Source: JAHZKN01 sp965250205 (GTDB lineage Bacteria; Pseudomonadota; Alphaproteobacteria; Rhizobiales; Hyphomicrobiaceae). From it: a stretch of 64,000 nucleotides of DNA. The notes beneath the pieces were generated by a model, which worked only from the letters and a program-made list of their open reading frames with translations, had not been told where the DNA came from and did no database searches. Positions 17,149 to 26,364 of the stretch are shown piece by piece. The DNA lies in contig CBDFNK010000022.1 in NCBI GenBank assembly GCA_965250205.1, positions 245,991 to 309,990 on the forward strand. The letters run 5' to 3'. Each line of letters opens with the position of its first letter. Position 1 is the stretch's first letter. The position numbers were made by a program, and so were the translations under genes.

Positions 17149-18159
17149 TTATGGTTTTCCGCGTCGCACATTCCACCAGTAACCAGCGCCGCCAACAACC
17201 TGGTGGGCGGCTAACGTCGTTTGAAAGCGTCCGTATTTCGGTTCTTCGCCGCGCCACCAGCGCTTGAGTTGTCGATATAAGTCACCCGGCATCATGAAAT
17301 CCAACCACGACTCATCGCCGGTCAACAGGCCGGATATTCTGGCCCACGTGAACTTGTACTCAAAGAAATAGGAGACCTTGCCCGTTCTAAATTCCAGACC
17401 GGCAACAACTTGAGCAGCGGGGCCTGCAAATTGATATTCGTTCGTCCGTTCCTCTCGTTTGCCGCCAGGAAACCACACCTCGGTGTGCGGTATAGCAAAC
17501 CCTGCACCAACTCCAAAGTAAGGCCTAAGGCGCGGGGTGATTGCGGCAGGCCTAAACATGCCGGTGAACAACAAAGTATTGTGGCCATGGGTGAATTCGA
17601 AACGTGAGAAGATGTCGGTTAGCTTGACGCGCGGCGCCACTGGCTGACCATTGAGTTTTCCTTCTGCCTCGACCTGTTCAATAATCGGATTGGTTTGTTT
17701 GCGCCCGTGTGCACCCTTGCCAAGACGGGACACCGCTTTGTTGTGCAGAAAATCAACCATAAACCCAACAGAGTTCCACCACTCGACACTACGAATGCCA
17801 CCGTCAATTGGAAAATGGAGTACGTCACCGTCCCAGCCAAGTTTTTTAAGTGTGAGGTCTGTGCCATCGGGACGTACTAAATGGACATCGCTTCGATGGT
17901 AGAACGGCGGTCCGCCATAGCCGGCAAGAAATATCTCTCGCCCCGGTGTTTCAAATACACTTTTAGTGTCGGGCAAAGCTTCAGCAGTAGATGGAAGCGA
18001 TGTGTCATTTGGTGCATTCTCAACACTGCTCAACTGACCGTAAAAGGTCACACTTAAGATCGCGATGGCAAGCCCGCCCGACACTTTGTCGACAAGCGTC
18101 CCAATTCCCTTGTCCACCGATCGAAGTGAAGGCCAATATCCCAAAGCCCACGCTAACAT
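17149..18159 (-). CDS. Outer-membrane beta-barrel protein, lipid A oxidase (LpxQ)-like
   Basis: 336 residues. The N-terminus has a hydrophobic segment (LAIAILSVTFYGQL) that could be a signal or anchor. The rest alternates short amphipathic strands: IFLAGYGGPPFYHRSDVHL, FSRFEFTHGHNTLLFTGMFR, LRPYFGVGAGFAIPHTEVWF and KVSYFFEYKFTWA. This arrangement matches the barrel family annotated in rhizobia as lipid A oxidase, which converts proximal glucosamine to 2-aminogluconate. The C-terminus does not end in a canonical aromatic residue. The assignment is by general resemblance, and a generic barrel protein is the alternative. Confidence 0.55.
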   Translation of the reverse strand: MLAWALGYWPSLRSVDKGIGTLVDKVSGGLAIAILSVTFYGQLSSVENAPNDTSLPSTAEALPDTKSVFETPGREIFLAGYGGPPFYHRSDVHLVRPDGTDLTLKKLGWDGDVLHFPIDGGIRSVEWWNSVGFMVDFLHNKAVSRLGKGAHGRKQTNPIIEQVEAEGKLNGQPVAPRVKLTDIFSRFEFTHGHNTLLFTGMFRPAAITPRLRPYFGVGAGFAIPHTEVWFPGGKREERTNEYQFAGPAAQVVAGLEFRTGKVSYFFEYKFTWARISGLLTGDESWLDFMMPGDLYRQLKRWWRGEEPKYGRFQTTLAAHQVVGGAGYWWNVRRGKP

Positions 18160-18334
18160 TGTCTGTGCCCCCTTTTTAGTTATGAGTGATTGTCTTTATG
18201 ACGTTCTGTATCCCGCCTCAGGAATAGAGCAAAGTACATTGTCATAGATCTCTCTTATCAGACCTCCGTCCGCCCGTCCCGCAGTGCTCGCTGCGAGCGG
18301 AGAGCCCGCAGCACTGTCGGAGGAGCCTCTAAAC

Positions 18335-18707
18335 ATGCATAGCCTTCGAAATATGCTCATGATCTTGTTGGTCGGATCTGGGTTTGTAACTTCCGCCGCC
18401 GCCGCCGCCGCCGCCGATGACGAAGTAAGCAACGTCGCCGATGTTGCCGCTTAAAGGCGCGAAACTACTTAAGCGGTATTCAACTCTGGATATTGCAGGT
18501 GGCGAAAAAGCGAAGAGTGGAGGCTTGTCAACGTACAACAACGTATCTGCATCAGTGTCTCACTACACTGTCTTTGGCACAACGCCTGAAATGATAAAAA
18601 TAACCAGCTCACGTGGACCAGTCTTCGAAGACAATTGGGTTATGAATGCAAAGACCGTGGACGGGCGCTTGCTGACCTTTGACGTAACAACCGGTGAACT
18701 TCGATGA
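18335..18707 (+). pseudogene. Small exported protein, apparently split by a frameshift
   Basis: ATG 18335 follows a strong ribosome site (CGGAGGAGCCTC) and encodes a signal peptide (MHSLRNMLMILLVGSGFVTS) that runs into seven Ala codons from a (GCC)7 tract. It stops at TAA 18452. A second frame, from 18441 to 18707, encodes 88 residues with protein-like sequence (KRYSTLDIAGGEKAKSGGLS, then DGRLLTFDVTTGELR). The two overlap by 14 bp in different frames. I infer one secreted protein of about 120 residues broken by a one-base indel near 18445. Two overlapping small genes remain possible. Confidence 0.5.
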
Positions 18708-18891
18708 TTGTGCGCATGCCGGTGGCTACTCCCGATTGGCTGTCTCGCCCTTCATGCGCGCGAAATCGACGATGAAAGTCTGCTCCTGACCGATAGTGTT
18801 GCAAAACTCGATTGAGTTCGTTGGCGAAGCGTGAACCCGTTGTTGCAAGACTTGCAGTGAGGGAGCGGTGTGATGATGGGGCGTCTCAACC

Positions 18892-18963
18892 GGGATAGAG
18901 CCCATGAGATAGAGCGTCGCGCAAATAGCTTCACTGTGCACAACAAAAGGCTTGATGCTCTAG
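18892..18963 (+). repeat. CTAG-family repeat, module B
   Basis: GGGATAGAGCCCATGAGATA, then GAGCGTCGCGCAAATAGC, CTGTGCACAACAAAAGGC and GATGCTCTAG. It is nearly identical to module B at 1501-1579. Orientation is opposite to the copy at 17023. Confidence 0.85.
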
Positions 18964-19322
18964 TTACCTTAGAAAAAGTTATCCAGCTGAGTCGTCCCAA
19001 GTTTACGTTGAAGGCCAATTTCAAGTTTGAAAATTAGATCTGGTTAGCGCGTGACCGCCGTATAGTTAATGTATTCAGGTTGGGACGGCCTTTGGAAACG
19101 CCTTCTTTCAGCTACGAACGGCTGCCCGTTGGCGACCTTATTGTGTAGTTTTTTGGATTGCTGTGAGTACCACTAAAGGGCCCGTGTTTCCCATGCGCAT
19201 CGCATTGGTTCACACAGCAAATTCACTGATGCGCACGTGTTTAATTTTGAGCACGTCTTAATCTGCGCTTAAAATCTCACGATAAAACCAATATTTAAAC
19301 TTTTGGCTGCTACACTTTGGAA

Positions 19323-19366
19323 TAGAGTATCTTATCTGCGTTTAAGTAAGCGCAGGATGCTTTAGA
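19323..19366 (+). repeat. CTAG-family repeat, module C
   Basis: TAGAGTATCTTATCTGCG, a TTTAAGTAAGCGCAG core and GATGCTTTAGA. The ends form imperfect inverted repeats. It lies about 75 bp before the small gene at 19442. Confidence 0.7.
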
Positions 19367-19441
19367 GAAACGGTGCGCGCGCAAGTTTGCGCTTAACCAA
19401 AGTAATGATAAATCACGCACAGGAAGCTTGCGGAGACTCAC

Positions 19442-19624
19442 ATGAGCACCTGGCCATTGGCTAAACTCGCGGACTGGTTTCAGCGCCAATCACAAAGAGC
19501 TGACATTCCACTTGCAGAACAATTGATGTTGGAAAACGTCAGTGCCTGGCTCCGTAATCAGGAGGCAACAAGCAAGCCAGCGCAGCATGCGCGTGACCCA
19601 TGGGTCGGCCTGTCCAACGATTAG
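19442..19624 (+). CDS. Small hypothetical protein
   Basis: 60 residues starting MSTWPLAKLADWFQRQSQRA after a TTGCGGAGACTCAC ribosome site. It looks like a short helical, soluble protein with two Trp-containing amphipathic segments. No family recognised. Composition and the ribosome site make a real gene more likely than chance. Confidence 0.45.
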   Translation: MSTWPLAKLADWFQRQSQRADIPLAEQLMLENVSAWLRNQEATSKPAQHARDPWVGLSND

Positions 19625-19854
19625 CTTGTTTCAAACATTTAGCAGGCACGCGCAACATCCCTGTGCCATGCGCGCCCCGCTCGATTTCCATCGTTCAGCG
19701 ATAGAGAACCACTTTTCTCCACAAAGTCCCCACTCCAAGCCCTGACTTGGTCTGAAATCCGTTGTAGAGTTCTGTCGATGCGCCGCATTAACATGGCGGC
19801 AAAGAGTGAAGGCAAATAAAAACGCCATATAAATGAGCGACAGGGCCGGTTGAG

Positions 19855-20610
19855 ATGATAACTTCACGACTGATGCGGATGCACTGGTGTATAGCGGCGG
19901 TCATGTTTGCAGCACTGGGCGTTGGCTCAATTTTACACGCGCGTGCTCAAGATTTGGATTTTGTTGATACCGCTCTTGTCGTGGCGGTTGATGTTTCAAG
20001 TTCGGTGGATGAAAAACGCTATCGACTGCAAATGGAAGGCATTGCAACAGCACTTGAAGACCCCGATGTGTTGAAAGCGATTTTTAATGGTCCCCAAGGC
20101 GGCATTTTATTCTCGATGATGGCATGGTCGGACAAGCCAAACTTCATTGTACCTTGGCAACGTATTACCAGTAAGCAGGAAGCGTTTGCTGTAGCTGCCA
20201 AGGTGCGCCGATTGCCTCACCAGGGAGGTGAATTCACCTGTCTTTCTAAGATGTTGCGCAATGTTTCAGATAAAATTGTGCCGCAATTGCCCGCTCAAGC
20301 GTTGCGTGTCGTGATTGATGTATCCGGAGATGGCAAAGATAACTGCAACCCGAAAGAGCCGGTTTCGTTGGTGCGCAATGAACTTGTTGGTTACGGTGTT
20401 ACGATCAATGGTCTGCCAATCTTGGAGGGTAAAGAAGCAACCACACTCGAGGGATGGTATAAGGAAAATGTGAGAGGCGGATCTGGTGGATTTGTATTGC
20501 CAGCTGCAGGCTATGGCGATTTTGGCCGCGCCATTCGCCAAAAGTTTGTCATTGAGATCTCTGGCTGGTCGAACCAAAACGTAGACTCCGCAGAATTGAC
20601 CAAGCGGTAA
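19855..20610 (+). CDS. DUF1194 family exported protein with vWA-like fold
   Basis: 251 residues. An N-terminal signal peptide (residues ~1-32, ending HARAQ) is followed by a von Willebrand A-like domain beginning LVVAVDVSSSVD, which provides the DxSxS metal-ion site. Further family stretches are FSMMAWSD, RVVIDVSGDGKDN and YGVTINGLPI. DUF1194 proteins are widespread in alphaproteobacteria; their function is not established, and a periplasmic adhesion or assembly role is only an inference from the fold. Confidence 0.88.
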   Translation: MITSRLMRMHWCIAAVMFAALGVGSILHARAQDLDFVDTALVVAVDVSSSVDEKRYRLQMEGIATALEDPDVLKAIFNGPQGGILFSMMAWSDKPNFIVPWQRITSKQEAFAVAAKVRRLPHQGGEFTCLSKMLRNVSDKIVPQLPAQALRVVIDVSGDGKDNCNPKEPVSLVRNELVGYGVTINGLPILEGKEATTLEGWYKENVRGGSGGFVLPAAGYGDFGRAIRQKFVIEISGWSNQNVDSAELTKR

Positions 20611-20728
20611 GCAAAACAGCACAAATCAAAGTTGACCTGTGCTGCTGGATTGATGTGAGCGAAACGCCTCATAGGCCGCTCAACGTCTTTATTTGATCTG
20701 CACCGATGTCGGTTTCGACGACGTCGCT

Positions 20729-20929
20729 TTAGATGTCGTCCACGTTGCCAAGTTTGCAGCTCCAGCGAACAACGCGCCATTTCGGGTGGCGCTCTTCCCA
20801 TTGGGCAAAGTAGGGCGGTGCATACATCGCGCAGCGCGTCGTATCCCAATTTGCTTCAAGGGGTATGTTATGTTTTTCGCAGACCTTCATATCTGCCACC
20901 AAGCACGCCGAAATGACGATTGTGACCAT
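20729..20929 (-). CDS. Small cysteine-containing conserved protein
   Basis: 66 residues: MVTIVISACLVADMKVCEKH, then TTRCAMYAPPYFAQWEERHP and KWRVVRWSC. Four cysteines are spaced as in a family of small alphaproteobacterial proteins with an N-terminal short hydrophobic stretch, a CxM motif and a final RWxC. I recognise the pattern but not a named domain. The function is unknown. The intact frame and motif spacing argue that it is real despite its size. Confidence 0.6.
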   Translation of the reverse strand: MVTIVISACLVADMKVCEKHNIPLEANWDTTRCAMYAPPYFAQWEERHPKWRVVRWSCKLGNVDDI

Positions 20930-21100
20930 GGGTGAGCTTCCTGCTTTAGCTTCGCAAAAGAATTGGTGCCGACATCCAGCATACCCAAATTCTTACGTGC
21001 GGGGGTAACTGTCGGATCAATTTATGGGGGTGCCTACGTGTGCAGCGCAGAAAACGCCTGATTTGCGGTCTACGGACGGGCACTTTTAGGGAGCTGCTGG

Positions 21101-21916
21101 TTATCCAAACAGCAGCAATTCGCCTTTGCCAATGGTTGCCATGTCACCGGAATATTTGCGCACCTCGCGGGGCAGTGCTTCAGGGGCAAGGTCGCCAAGC
21201 GCACGTTTCATGTGTTGCGAGAGAATACCCAGCACAACAAGGTCATGCCGCCCGCCATCAACAAATGTCGGTAACAGTGCATCCACTGTTGGGCCAATCA
21301 AGGTGCCGCGGCGCAACAGGGGGCCGGGCTCAGGCCCAAACCCAGATTCGGTCCAAAGCGTCCCGCCCATCATGCGCGAACCCGCATGGGTACCAAAAGT
21401 GCCGCGCGCAATGATGGTGCCGCGACGCATTCGGTCACCTGCACGCGCGCCAATCGACCCTTCAACAACGACCTGGCCACCTGTCATGCCAAATTTTTCA
21501 CCAGCTTTGATGCCGCCAACACAATCGCCAGCCGAGCCCGACACTGTGATCACACCCTCTGACATGCGCGATGCAAGGTAGGGCCCTGCATTGCCTTTAA
21601 TGTCGAGCCTGCCGCCCGACATGCGACGGCCACCATAGCCGCCAACGTCGCCTTCAACGATAATTGTGCCCGCATCCAGCCGCTCGCCAACACAATCAAA
21701 CTTGTCGCTGCTACCAGCAATGATGAGCGTTTCGCCGCCTGAACCACTGACGGAGAATAGATCACCCAGGGCCAGATTTTGCGTGCCGACATGGAGTGCT
21801 GTTTTGGCGATGTCGTCAGCACTCTTGCCAATGAGCGCAGACGGCGTGATGCCTTTTAGGCTGATGCGCGCGCAGGGCAAGTCACCTGAGCGCACGGTAA
21901 GTGTCAGCGTGCTCAT
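21101..21916 (-). CDS. fhcC: Formyltransferase/hydrolase complex subunit C
   Basis: 271 residues. The central part is a run of Gly-rich repeats (GGYGGRRMSGGRLDIKGNAG, SRMSEGVITVSGSAGDCVGG) of the GXGG type found in FwdC/FhcC and the glutamate synthase C-terminal domain, forming a right-handed beta-helix. FhcC is a structural subunit of the Fhc complex, which transfers the formyl group from H4MPT to a methanofuran analogue and releases formate in the cytoplasm. It overlaps the end of fhcD by 4 bp and is the last gene of fhcBADC. Confidence 0.95.
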   Translation of the reverse strand: MSTLTLTVRSGDLPCARISLKGITPSALIGKSADDIAKTALHVGTQNLALGDLFSVSGSGGETLIIAGSSDKFDCVGERLDAGTIIVEGDVGGYGGRRMSGGRLDIKGNAGPYLASRMSEGVITVSGSAGDCVGGIKAGEKFGMTGGQVVVEGSIGARAGDRMRRGTIIARGTFGTHAGSRMMGGTLWTESGFGPEPGPLLRRGTLIGPTVDALLPTFVDGGRHDLVVLGILSQHMKRALGDLAPEALPREVRKYSGDMATIGKGELLLFG

Positions 21917-22848
21917 GGGAGGTGCTCCATCAAGTGATAGTGGTGCTGGCCAAGTTTGCCACCATAGTTGCCTGCTGAAACGCGCGTTACGCCCTTTGCT
22001 GCGCCGGTTTCAATGACGGATTTAAGGCCCGCCTTCATCGCCTGCGACACGGCATCTGATGTGAGGCCATCAATAACAATTTCAAGCACCGCAATTGTGT
22101 CGTCCGACAGTTCGCTGCCAGCAAACGCTTTCAGCGTGGGGCAAAAGGCATTGTTGGTCGAGGCCATCATGCCCGCGTACTTGGCACCAACTTTACTGCC
22201 TGAGCGGACGATGCCGCCAGGAAATGGGGTAATCACATCTGGCACTATGGCAATCGCTTCAACAGCAGCTTCGGTGGTTTCAAGAAGTCCCTTGCGATGT
22301 TTGCCAATGATGAGAAGGTTTCCACCGCCTACGGCATCGGTGACAACGCCTGTGGTCTCTTCGCAAACAAACTCACCATCCATGACCGGGACACGCCAGA
22401 AGCGACGGCCTGACAATGATTTTGCAGTTTGAAAACCGTCACCAAAAAACCGAATGCCAGTGGAGAGCTTTAAGGTTTCTTTGGCTTCAACGCCGTTGTA
22501 GCAGGCGGAGCCGGGGCTTGTCAGAACACATTGGCCAACGCGATTTTTGAGCTGGGGCAACAGTGCATCGGGTGAGAAGCCAAACAACAAGACACGAACA
22601 CCAGGTCGACCATCAGGAGTATCACTCGCCGACATTTCACAATCAATGCCGCACTCCGCACCACAACCAATGACAGAGGTGCCAAAGCCGCTCATGGTTT
22701 TGGCGGCGATCATCGCCCATTTTGGTGTATCCGCAGTGATGACAACACCAGTGGCGCTCATGCCAAAGGCTTCTGCAAACGTGGCATCAATTTGAATGCC
22801 GTTGATGGTTTTCGGCGCGTCGCCACCTTTTGTTGCTAGGTCCGACAT
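21913..22848 (-). CDS. fhcD: Formylmethanofuran:tetrahydromethanopterin formyltransferase subunit D
   Basis: 311 residues, close to archaeal Ftr. Recognisable segments are GTSVIGCGAECGIDCE, RFFGDGFQTAKSLSGRRFWR and the C-terminal GVTRVSAGNYGGKLGQHHYHL. It moves the formyl group between formyl-H4MPT and the methanofuran analogue. It overlaps fhcA (13 bp) and fhcC (4 bp), which indicates translational coupling. Confidence 0.96.
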   Translation of the reverse strand: MSDLATKGGDAPKTINGIQIDATFAEAFGMSATGVVITADTPKWAMIAAKTMSGFGTSVIGCGAECGIDCEMSASDTPDGRPGVRVLLFGFSPDALLPQLKNRVGQCVLTSPGSACYNGVEAKETLKLSTGIRFFGDGFQTAKSLSGRRFWRVPVMDGEFVCEETTGVVTDAVGGGNLLIIGKHRKGLLETTEAAVEAIAIVPDVITPFPGGIVRSGSKVGAKYAGMMASTNNAFCPTLKAFAGSELSDDTIAVLEIVIDGLTSDAVSQAMKAGLKSVIETGAAKGVTRVSAGNYGGKLGQHHYHLMEHLP

Positions 22849-24467
22849 GGCACGACCTCAAACGGCGATGTTTCGCGTAATAGAGTCTCTGGAACCGTGA
22901 AGGTGTTCGGTGGTGCGCCCCAACGTTGATCATAAGCATCGCGAACGTGGGCGGTGATGGCTTGGTCGTAGTCGGGTGCCAGTGACAATGTCTTGCCGTA
23001 GGTTACCGACATCACCTCGCCATCTTTGACGACCGCCCTGCCATCTTTAATGAGCCAAGTGGCCGCGCGGAACATGGCGGCACGATCCGATTGGTCACGG
23101 TAGATTGCAACGTCACCAACAGCACCTGTGCCGAGATGCCCGCGATCTGTAGTGCCAAGCAGGCGCGCTGGCGCGGCCCGGGTCATCACTGCAATTTCAT
23201 TGAGTGAATACTCACGGTCCAGCGACTTGAGTGTCGTCGATTCAAACACATCTTCAGGCAACGCTTCGATGGTTTTTTCGCGTACAGATTTGTCCATCAA
23301 GAGTGAGATCAGCTCTGGATAAGCCGTAAACGGGCCGCCATTGGGATGATCGGTGGTTAAGAAAACGCGCCACGGATCATTAAGTAACAAGAATAGCTCC
23401 AACCCAATCGCCCATTGCAGCACGTTGATCTTGCTTTTGGCGCGGTAGGTGAGGGGAACGATGCCGCCGCCATTACTGTCGCCATCGCGGACATTAAATT
23501 TCTTGGGCTTAGCGCGACGGCGATAGTTGAATTGCGTCAGCGCATCAGACGAGATGGTTACGGTGGGGCCAAACATCACCTGGCCAATATCTGCTGTGAT
23601 GTTGGTGTGCTTGGCCATAGCTTCTGCCAGTTGGACAGCCCCAGACGACATGCCGAGAGCGCCCTCTTTGCCATATCCATAAAACTGCAAATGCGCCAAG
23701 TGCATCGGCAGACCTTCAGCCGACTCGATTGTGGCAATGGCTGTATCGACATTGCCCGGAAGGCCGAGGTTGCAGGTGTGGAGATGTAGCGGATGCGGCA
23801 CGCCGAGGCTTTGCAATGCGGTGCGCATTTTGGCACCAATCTCGCGCGCTGTGACACCGTATTCTGGCACCACGTCGTCGAGATCAAATTTGCGGACGTT
23901 GGCTTTTAGCGCAGCAACGCCGCCGGGGTTAATCGCTTTTGCACCAAGCGAACGACTTGTTGAAATCGACCATGCAATGTAATCTGCAATCGCTGCATCT
24001 GAGGCTTTGTCGCGCAGCATGCCAAGTAACACATCATCATTGCCAATCACGCTCAAAGCAGCGCGATCGACATATGGAATGCACTCCAGTTCTGCGTGTG
24101 TGGCAACGGCGTCACTCGGCGCGACTGCGGGTTCAACAACGAGTGTGAATCCCATCTGGGCATAGAGCACGCCGGTTGAAAACAGATCAAACGGTGCTCC
24201 AGTCCAATGGTCCATGGGCCGTTCAACATCCGCATAGCGCTCTGGCAATAAAAGACGGGCTGCTGAGACATTGGCACCGGCAACGTGTGTGTGAATATCA
24301 ATGGCCCCGGCCATGACGATACAGCCTGAGGCATCAATACGTTCAACGTTTTGAGCATCCGGCTTGGCATCAATGATGCGACCGTCTTCGATCCAGACAT
24401 CGCCAACACTGTCACGTTTATTTTGCGGGTCAACCACATGGCCGCCGCTGATGCACATCACGCTCAT
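22836..24467 (-). CDS. fhcA: Formyltransferase/hydrolase complex subunit A
   Basis: 543 residues in the amidohydrolase superfamily. The N-terminal metal site is AIDIHTHVAG, and a second histidine pair lies in HPLHLHTCNLG. The FMDH subunit A signature region GQVMFGPTVTISSDALTQF is present, as is FLTTDHPNGGPFTAYPE. In bacteria FhcA hydrolyses the formyl-cofactor to formate. It overlaps fhcB by 4 bp upstream and fhcD by 13 bp downstream. Confidence 0.96.
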   Translation of the reverse strand: MSVMCISGGHVVDPQNKRDSVGDVWIEDGRIIDAKPDAQNVERIDASGCIVMAGAIDIHTHVAGANVSAARLLLPERYADVERPMDHWTGAPFDLFSTGVLYAQMGFTLVVEPAVAPSDAVATHAELECIPYVDRAALSVIGNDDVLLGMLRDKASDAAIADYIAWSISTSRSLGAKAINPGGVAALKANVRKFDLDDVVPEYGVTAREIGAKMRTALQSLGVPHPLHLHTCNLGLPGNVDTAIATIESAEGLPMHLAHLQFYGYGKEGALGMSSGAVQLAEAMAKHTNITADIGQVMFGPTVTISSDALTQFNYRRRAKPKKFNVRDGDSNGGGIVPLTYRAKSKINVLQWAIGLELFLLLNDPWRVFLTTDHPNGGPFTAYPELISLLMDKSVREKTIEALPEDVFESTTLKSLDREYSLNEIAVMTRAAPARLLGTTDRGHLGTGAVGDVAIYRDQSDRAAMFRAATWLIKDGRAVVKDGEVMSVTYGKTLSLAPDYDQAITAHVRDAYDQRWGAPPNTFTVPETLLRETSPFEVVPCRT

Positions 24468-25540
24468 GCGGCCGCTCCCTTTGTTTCAATTGCTTTTCGG
24501 ATTGCGCCGATGACACAGGCAGCTGAACCACGATTGCTTGTATTTGGTGGTGTAATAGCTGCAAACGCGCCTATTTCAGCAGGCTCAAGAATGGCTGCAT
24601 AATCAACACCGGCAATACCAATGTCAGCTTGGGCTTTTACATTGGGTAGGGCATTGTCATGGGCGCTTATGGCGTAAAGGTTGGCTACACCTGACAGCCA
24701 GTCAGGGACAGCATTTTGCGAGGATGATAACCACAACACGGCGTCGCATTCGCCACGCTTGATCATGTCACGCGCGCCAAAGCGCCAGCGGTCATGGCTC
24801 GGGCTCGCACATTCAAAGGAAAGCGGTGCTGGCAAGCCCGTCAACGATGAGGACATGCGTTGAAGTTCGTTTTGTCCGGCAGGAACGGCAAGCGGGAGGC
24901 CATTCCAACGTGTTTTCAGTGACAAATCATCAAGAAGACCAAGAAGTGCATGGCCTTCAAGGTCACTTAAGGCACCGGTTGCAAAAACGGCAACGCCATA
25001 ATTAGCATTCTTCAACCAGTCACCAAGGACGCTGACGGCGGCGCGTGTGGCATCGTCGGTGTGAAAGACTTGGTCTGCGACATGCGCGCGCAATGCACCA
25101 ATTAAAGCGGTAAGGGAGATGTTGCCAACGTCGGTGCCCGCGAGGCCTTTGTCGACCAGATTGGCGATGGCGCCCGGTGGGGCTTGGTTGCCAATGTAGC
25201 GAAACGTTCTTCGTTTGTCGCTGTCACAGAGACGGCGCAGCGCTTCATCGGTGGCAATGTGTTCTGGTAGTGGACCCACCAACAAGACAGCATCTGCGCG
25301 TAAAACGGCTTCGCCTGGTGTTGTGCCGAGCCAGCCCTGCTCCTGTAGCAAAGCAATATTTTCAGGCGCGCTATGGTCGATGGTTGCACCAACAGAGCGG
25401 GCAAGTTCTACCGCTTCTGCCGCTCCTGCTAAATCAATGGCATCAACAACAATGAGGGGATTGTGCGCACCGTTCAGGCCATCCGCAATGGCCCCCACAA
25501 CGTCCGTGCGATCAGCTGTCTGTTGTCCGTTAATCCACAC
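24464..25540 (-). CDS. fhcB: Formyltransferase/hydrolase complex subunit B
   Basis: 358 residues, homologous to formylmethanofuran dehydrogenase subunit B but lacking the CxxC Fe-S motif and the catalytic Cys/Sec and pterin ligands, as expected for bacterial FhcB, which is non-redox. The start is GTG 25540 (protein starts MWINGQQTADRTD); no ATG fits. It is the first gene of fhcBADC; the upstream 260 bp is shared with the divergent MxaD-like gene. Confidence 0.92.
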   Translation of the reverse strand: MWINGQQTADRTDVVGAIADGLNGAHNPLIVVDAIDLAGAAEAVELARSVGATIDHSAPENIALLQEQGWLGTTPGEAVLRADAVLLVGPLPEHIATDEALRRLCDSDKRRTFRYIGNQAPPGAIANLVDKGLAGTDVGNISLTALIGALRAHVADQVFHTDDATRAAVSVLGDWLKNANYGVAVFATGALSDLEGHALLGLLDDLSLKTRWNGLPLAVPAGQNELQRMSSSLTGLPAPLSFECASPSHDRWRFGARDMIKRGECDAVLWLSSSQNAVPDWLSGVANLYAISAHDNALPNVKAQADIGIAGVDYAAILEPAEIGAFAAITPPNTSNRGSAACVIGAIRKAIETKGAAA

Positions 25541-25804
25541 TGGCTTGAACGTCTTTCTTCGCTTTGTTATCGGCCTCGTTTAATTTTGGGCCTAGTCGTG
25601 CGTGTTACGCGAAAGACAGCATGGGCACATGCCAATTACAACCGCCTTTCTGAGTAGGGACCCTTGGATTCCTAGTGTAGTCAGTGTTTGTTTTGATTGG
25701 ACTGATTGCGGCCCAGATTAAGAGCGATTATCCTATTCGACGACGAAACGGCCCACCCTTTGGTGTAGGGGGGCAAAAAAACAAGACGATAAGGAGAAAA
25801 CCGA
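25541..25804. promoter_or_regulatory. Divergent promoter region, fhcBADC / methanol oxidation genes
   Basis: 264 bp between the fhcB start (minus) and the MxaD-like start (plus). Both operons belong to C1 metabolism, so common regulation from this region is plausible. A GATAAGGAGAAAACCG ribosome site precedes the plus-strand gene. I could not assign -35/-10 elements with confidence. Confidence 0.4.
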
Positions 25805-26347
25805 ATGTTGAAGCCTGTGCCACTGTGGACCCTTATGATGGCGCTTGTGACAGTGATTGCTGCCAGCCCAGCCTGGGCCCACGGACCAACGCGTCAGAAA
25901 GTGACCGAGACTATCGAAATCAATGCGCCTGCTGATAAGGTCTGGAGTGTGATCGCAAACTTTCATGACATGAGCTGGCATCCTGCGTTTACAAAAACGG
26001 AAGGAGACGGCGGCAACGAGGTTGGTGCAAGCCGTACGCTCGTTCTTGCATCCGGTGACAAGATTGAAGAAAATCTGATCAAGTATGATGCGGATAAGAA
26101 GCACTACAAGTATGAGATCACAAAAGTCGATGTGAAGGTCGTACCAGTATCGAACTACTCAGCGATGATTTCTGTATCTGGTGACGGTGACAAGTCTACG
26201 GTCAAGTGGAAGGGCGCGTTCTATCGTGGCTATGTCAACAATGATCCGCCACCAGAATTGAGTGATGAGGCGGCGGTCAAAGCAGTGACGGGTGTCTATA
26301 AATCCGGTCTTGATGCGCTGAAGAAAAAAATTGAGTCCGGCAAATAA
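25805..26347 (+). CDS. MxaD-like SRPBCC-domain periplasmic protein
   Basis: 180 residues. A signal peptide (ending SPAWAHG, residues ~1-26) precedes a START/Bet v1-like SRPBCC domain with the typical start IEINAPADKVWSVIANFHDM. This matches MxaD/XoxD-type proteins that sit beside methanol dehydrogenase genes and are proposed to support electron transfer between the dehydrogenase and its cytochrome. The ribosome site is strong. A 3' hairpin at 26387 lies just after the stop codon. Confidence 0.85.
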   Translation: MLKPVPLWTLMMALVTVIAASPAWAHGPTRQKVTETIEINAPADKVWSVIANFHDMSWHPAFTKTEGDGGNEVGASRTLVLASGDKIEENLIKYDADKKHYKYEITKVDVKVVPVSNYSAMISVSGDGDKSTVKWKGAFYRGYVNNDPPPELSDEAAVKAVTGVYKSGLDALKKKIESGK

Positions 26348-26364
26348 GAGACCTGGCAGATGGC

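Larger units (their letters stand above)
18708..19441. other. Intergenic region with module B and module C repeats
   Basis: About 730 bp without a convincing gene. It contains a module B repeat (18892-18963), a module C repeat (19323-19366) and a possible hairpin with GCGCATC/GATGCGC arms near 19195-19234. Frames on the minus strand at 18726-18941 only translate module B. Confidence 0.55.

Noticed and set aside
17023..18963. Two frames sharing the peptide HxEAICATLYLM
   Set aside because: They only translate module B of the repeat family in two places; there is no ribosome site or other protein-like sequence.
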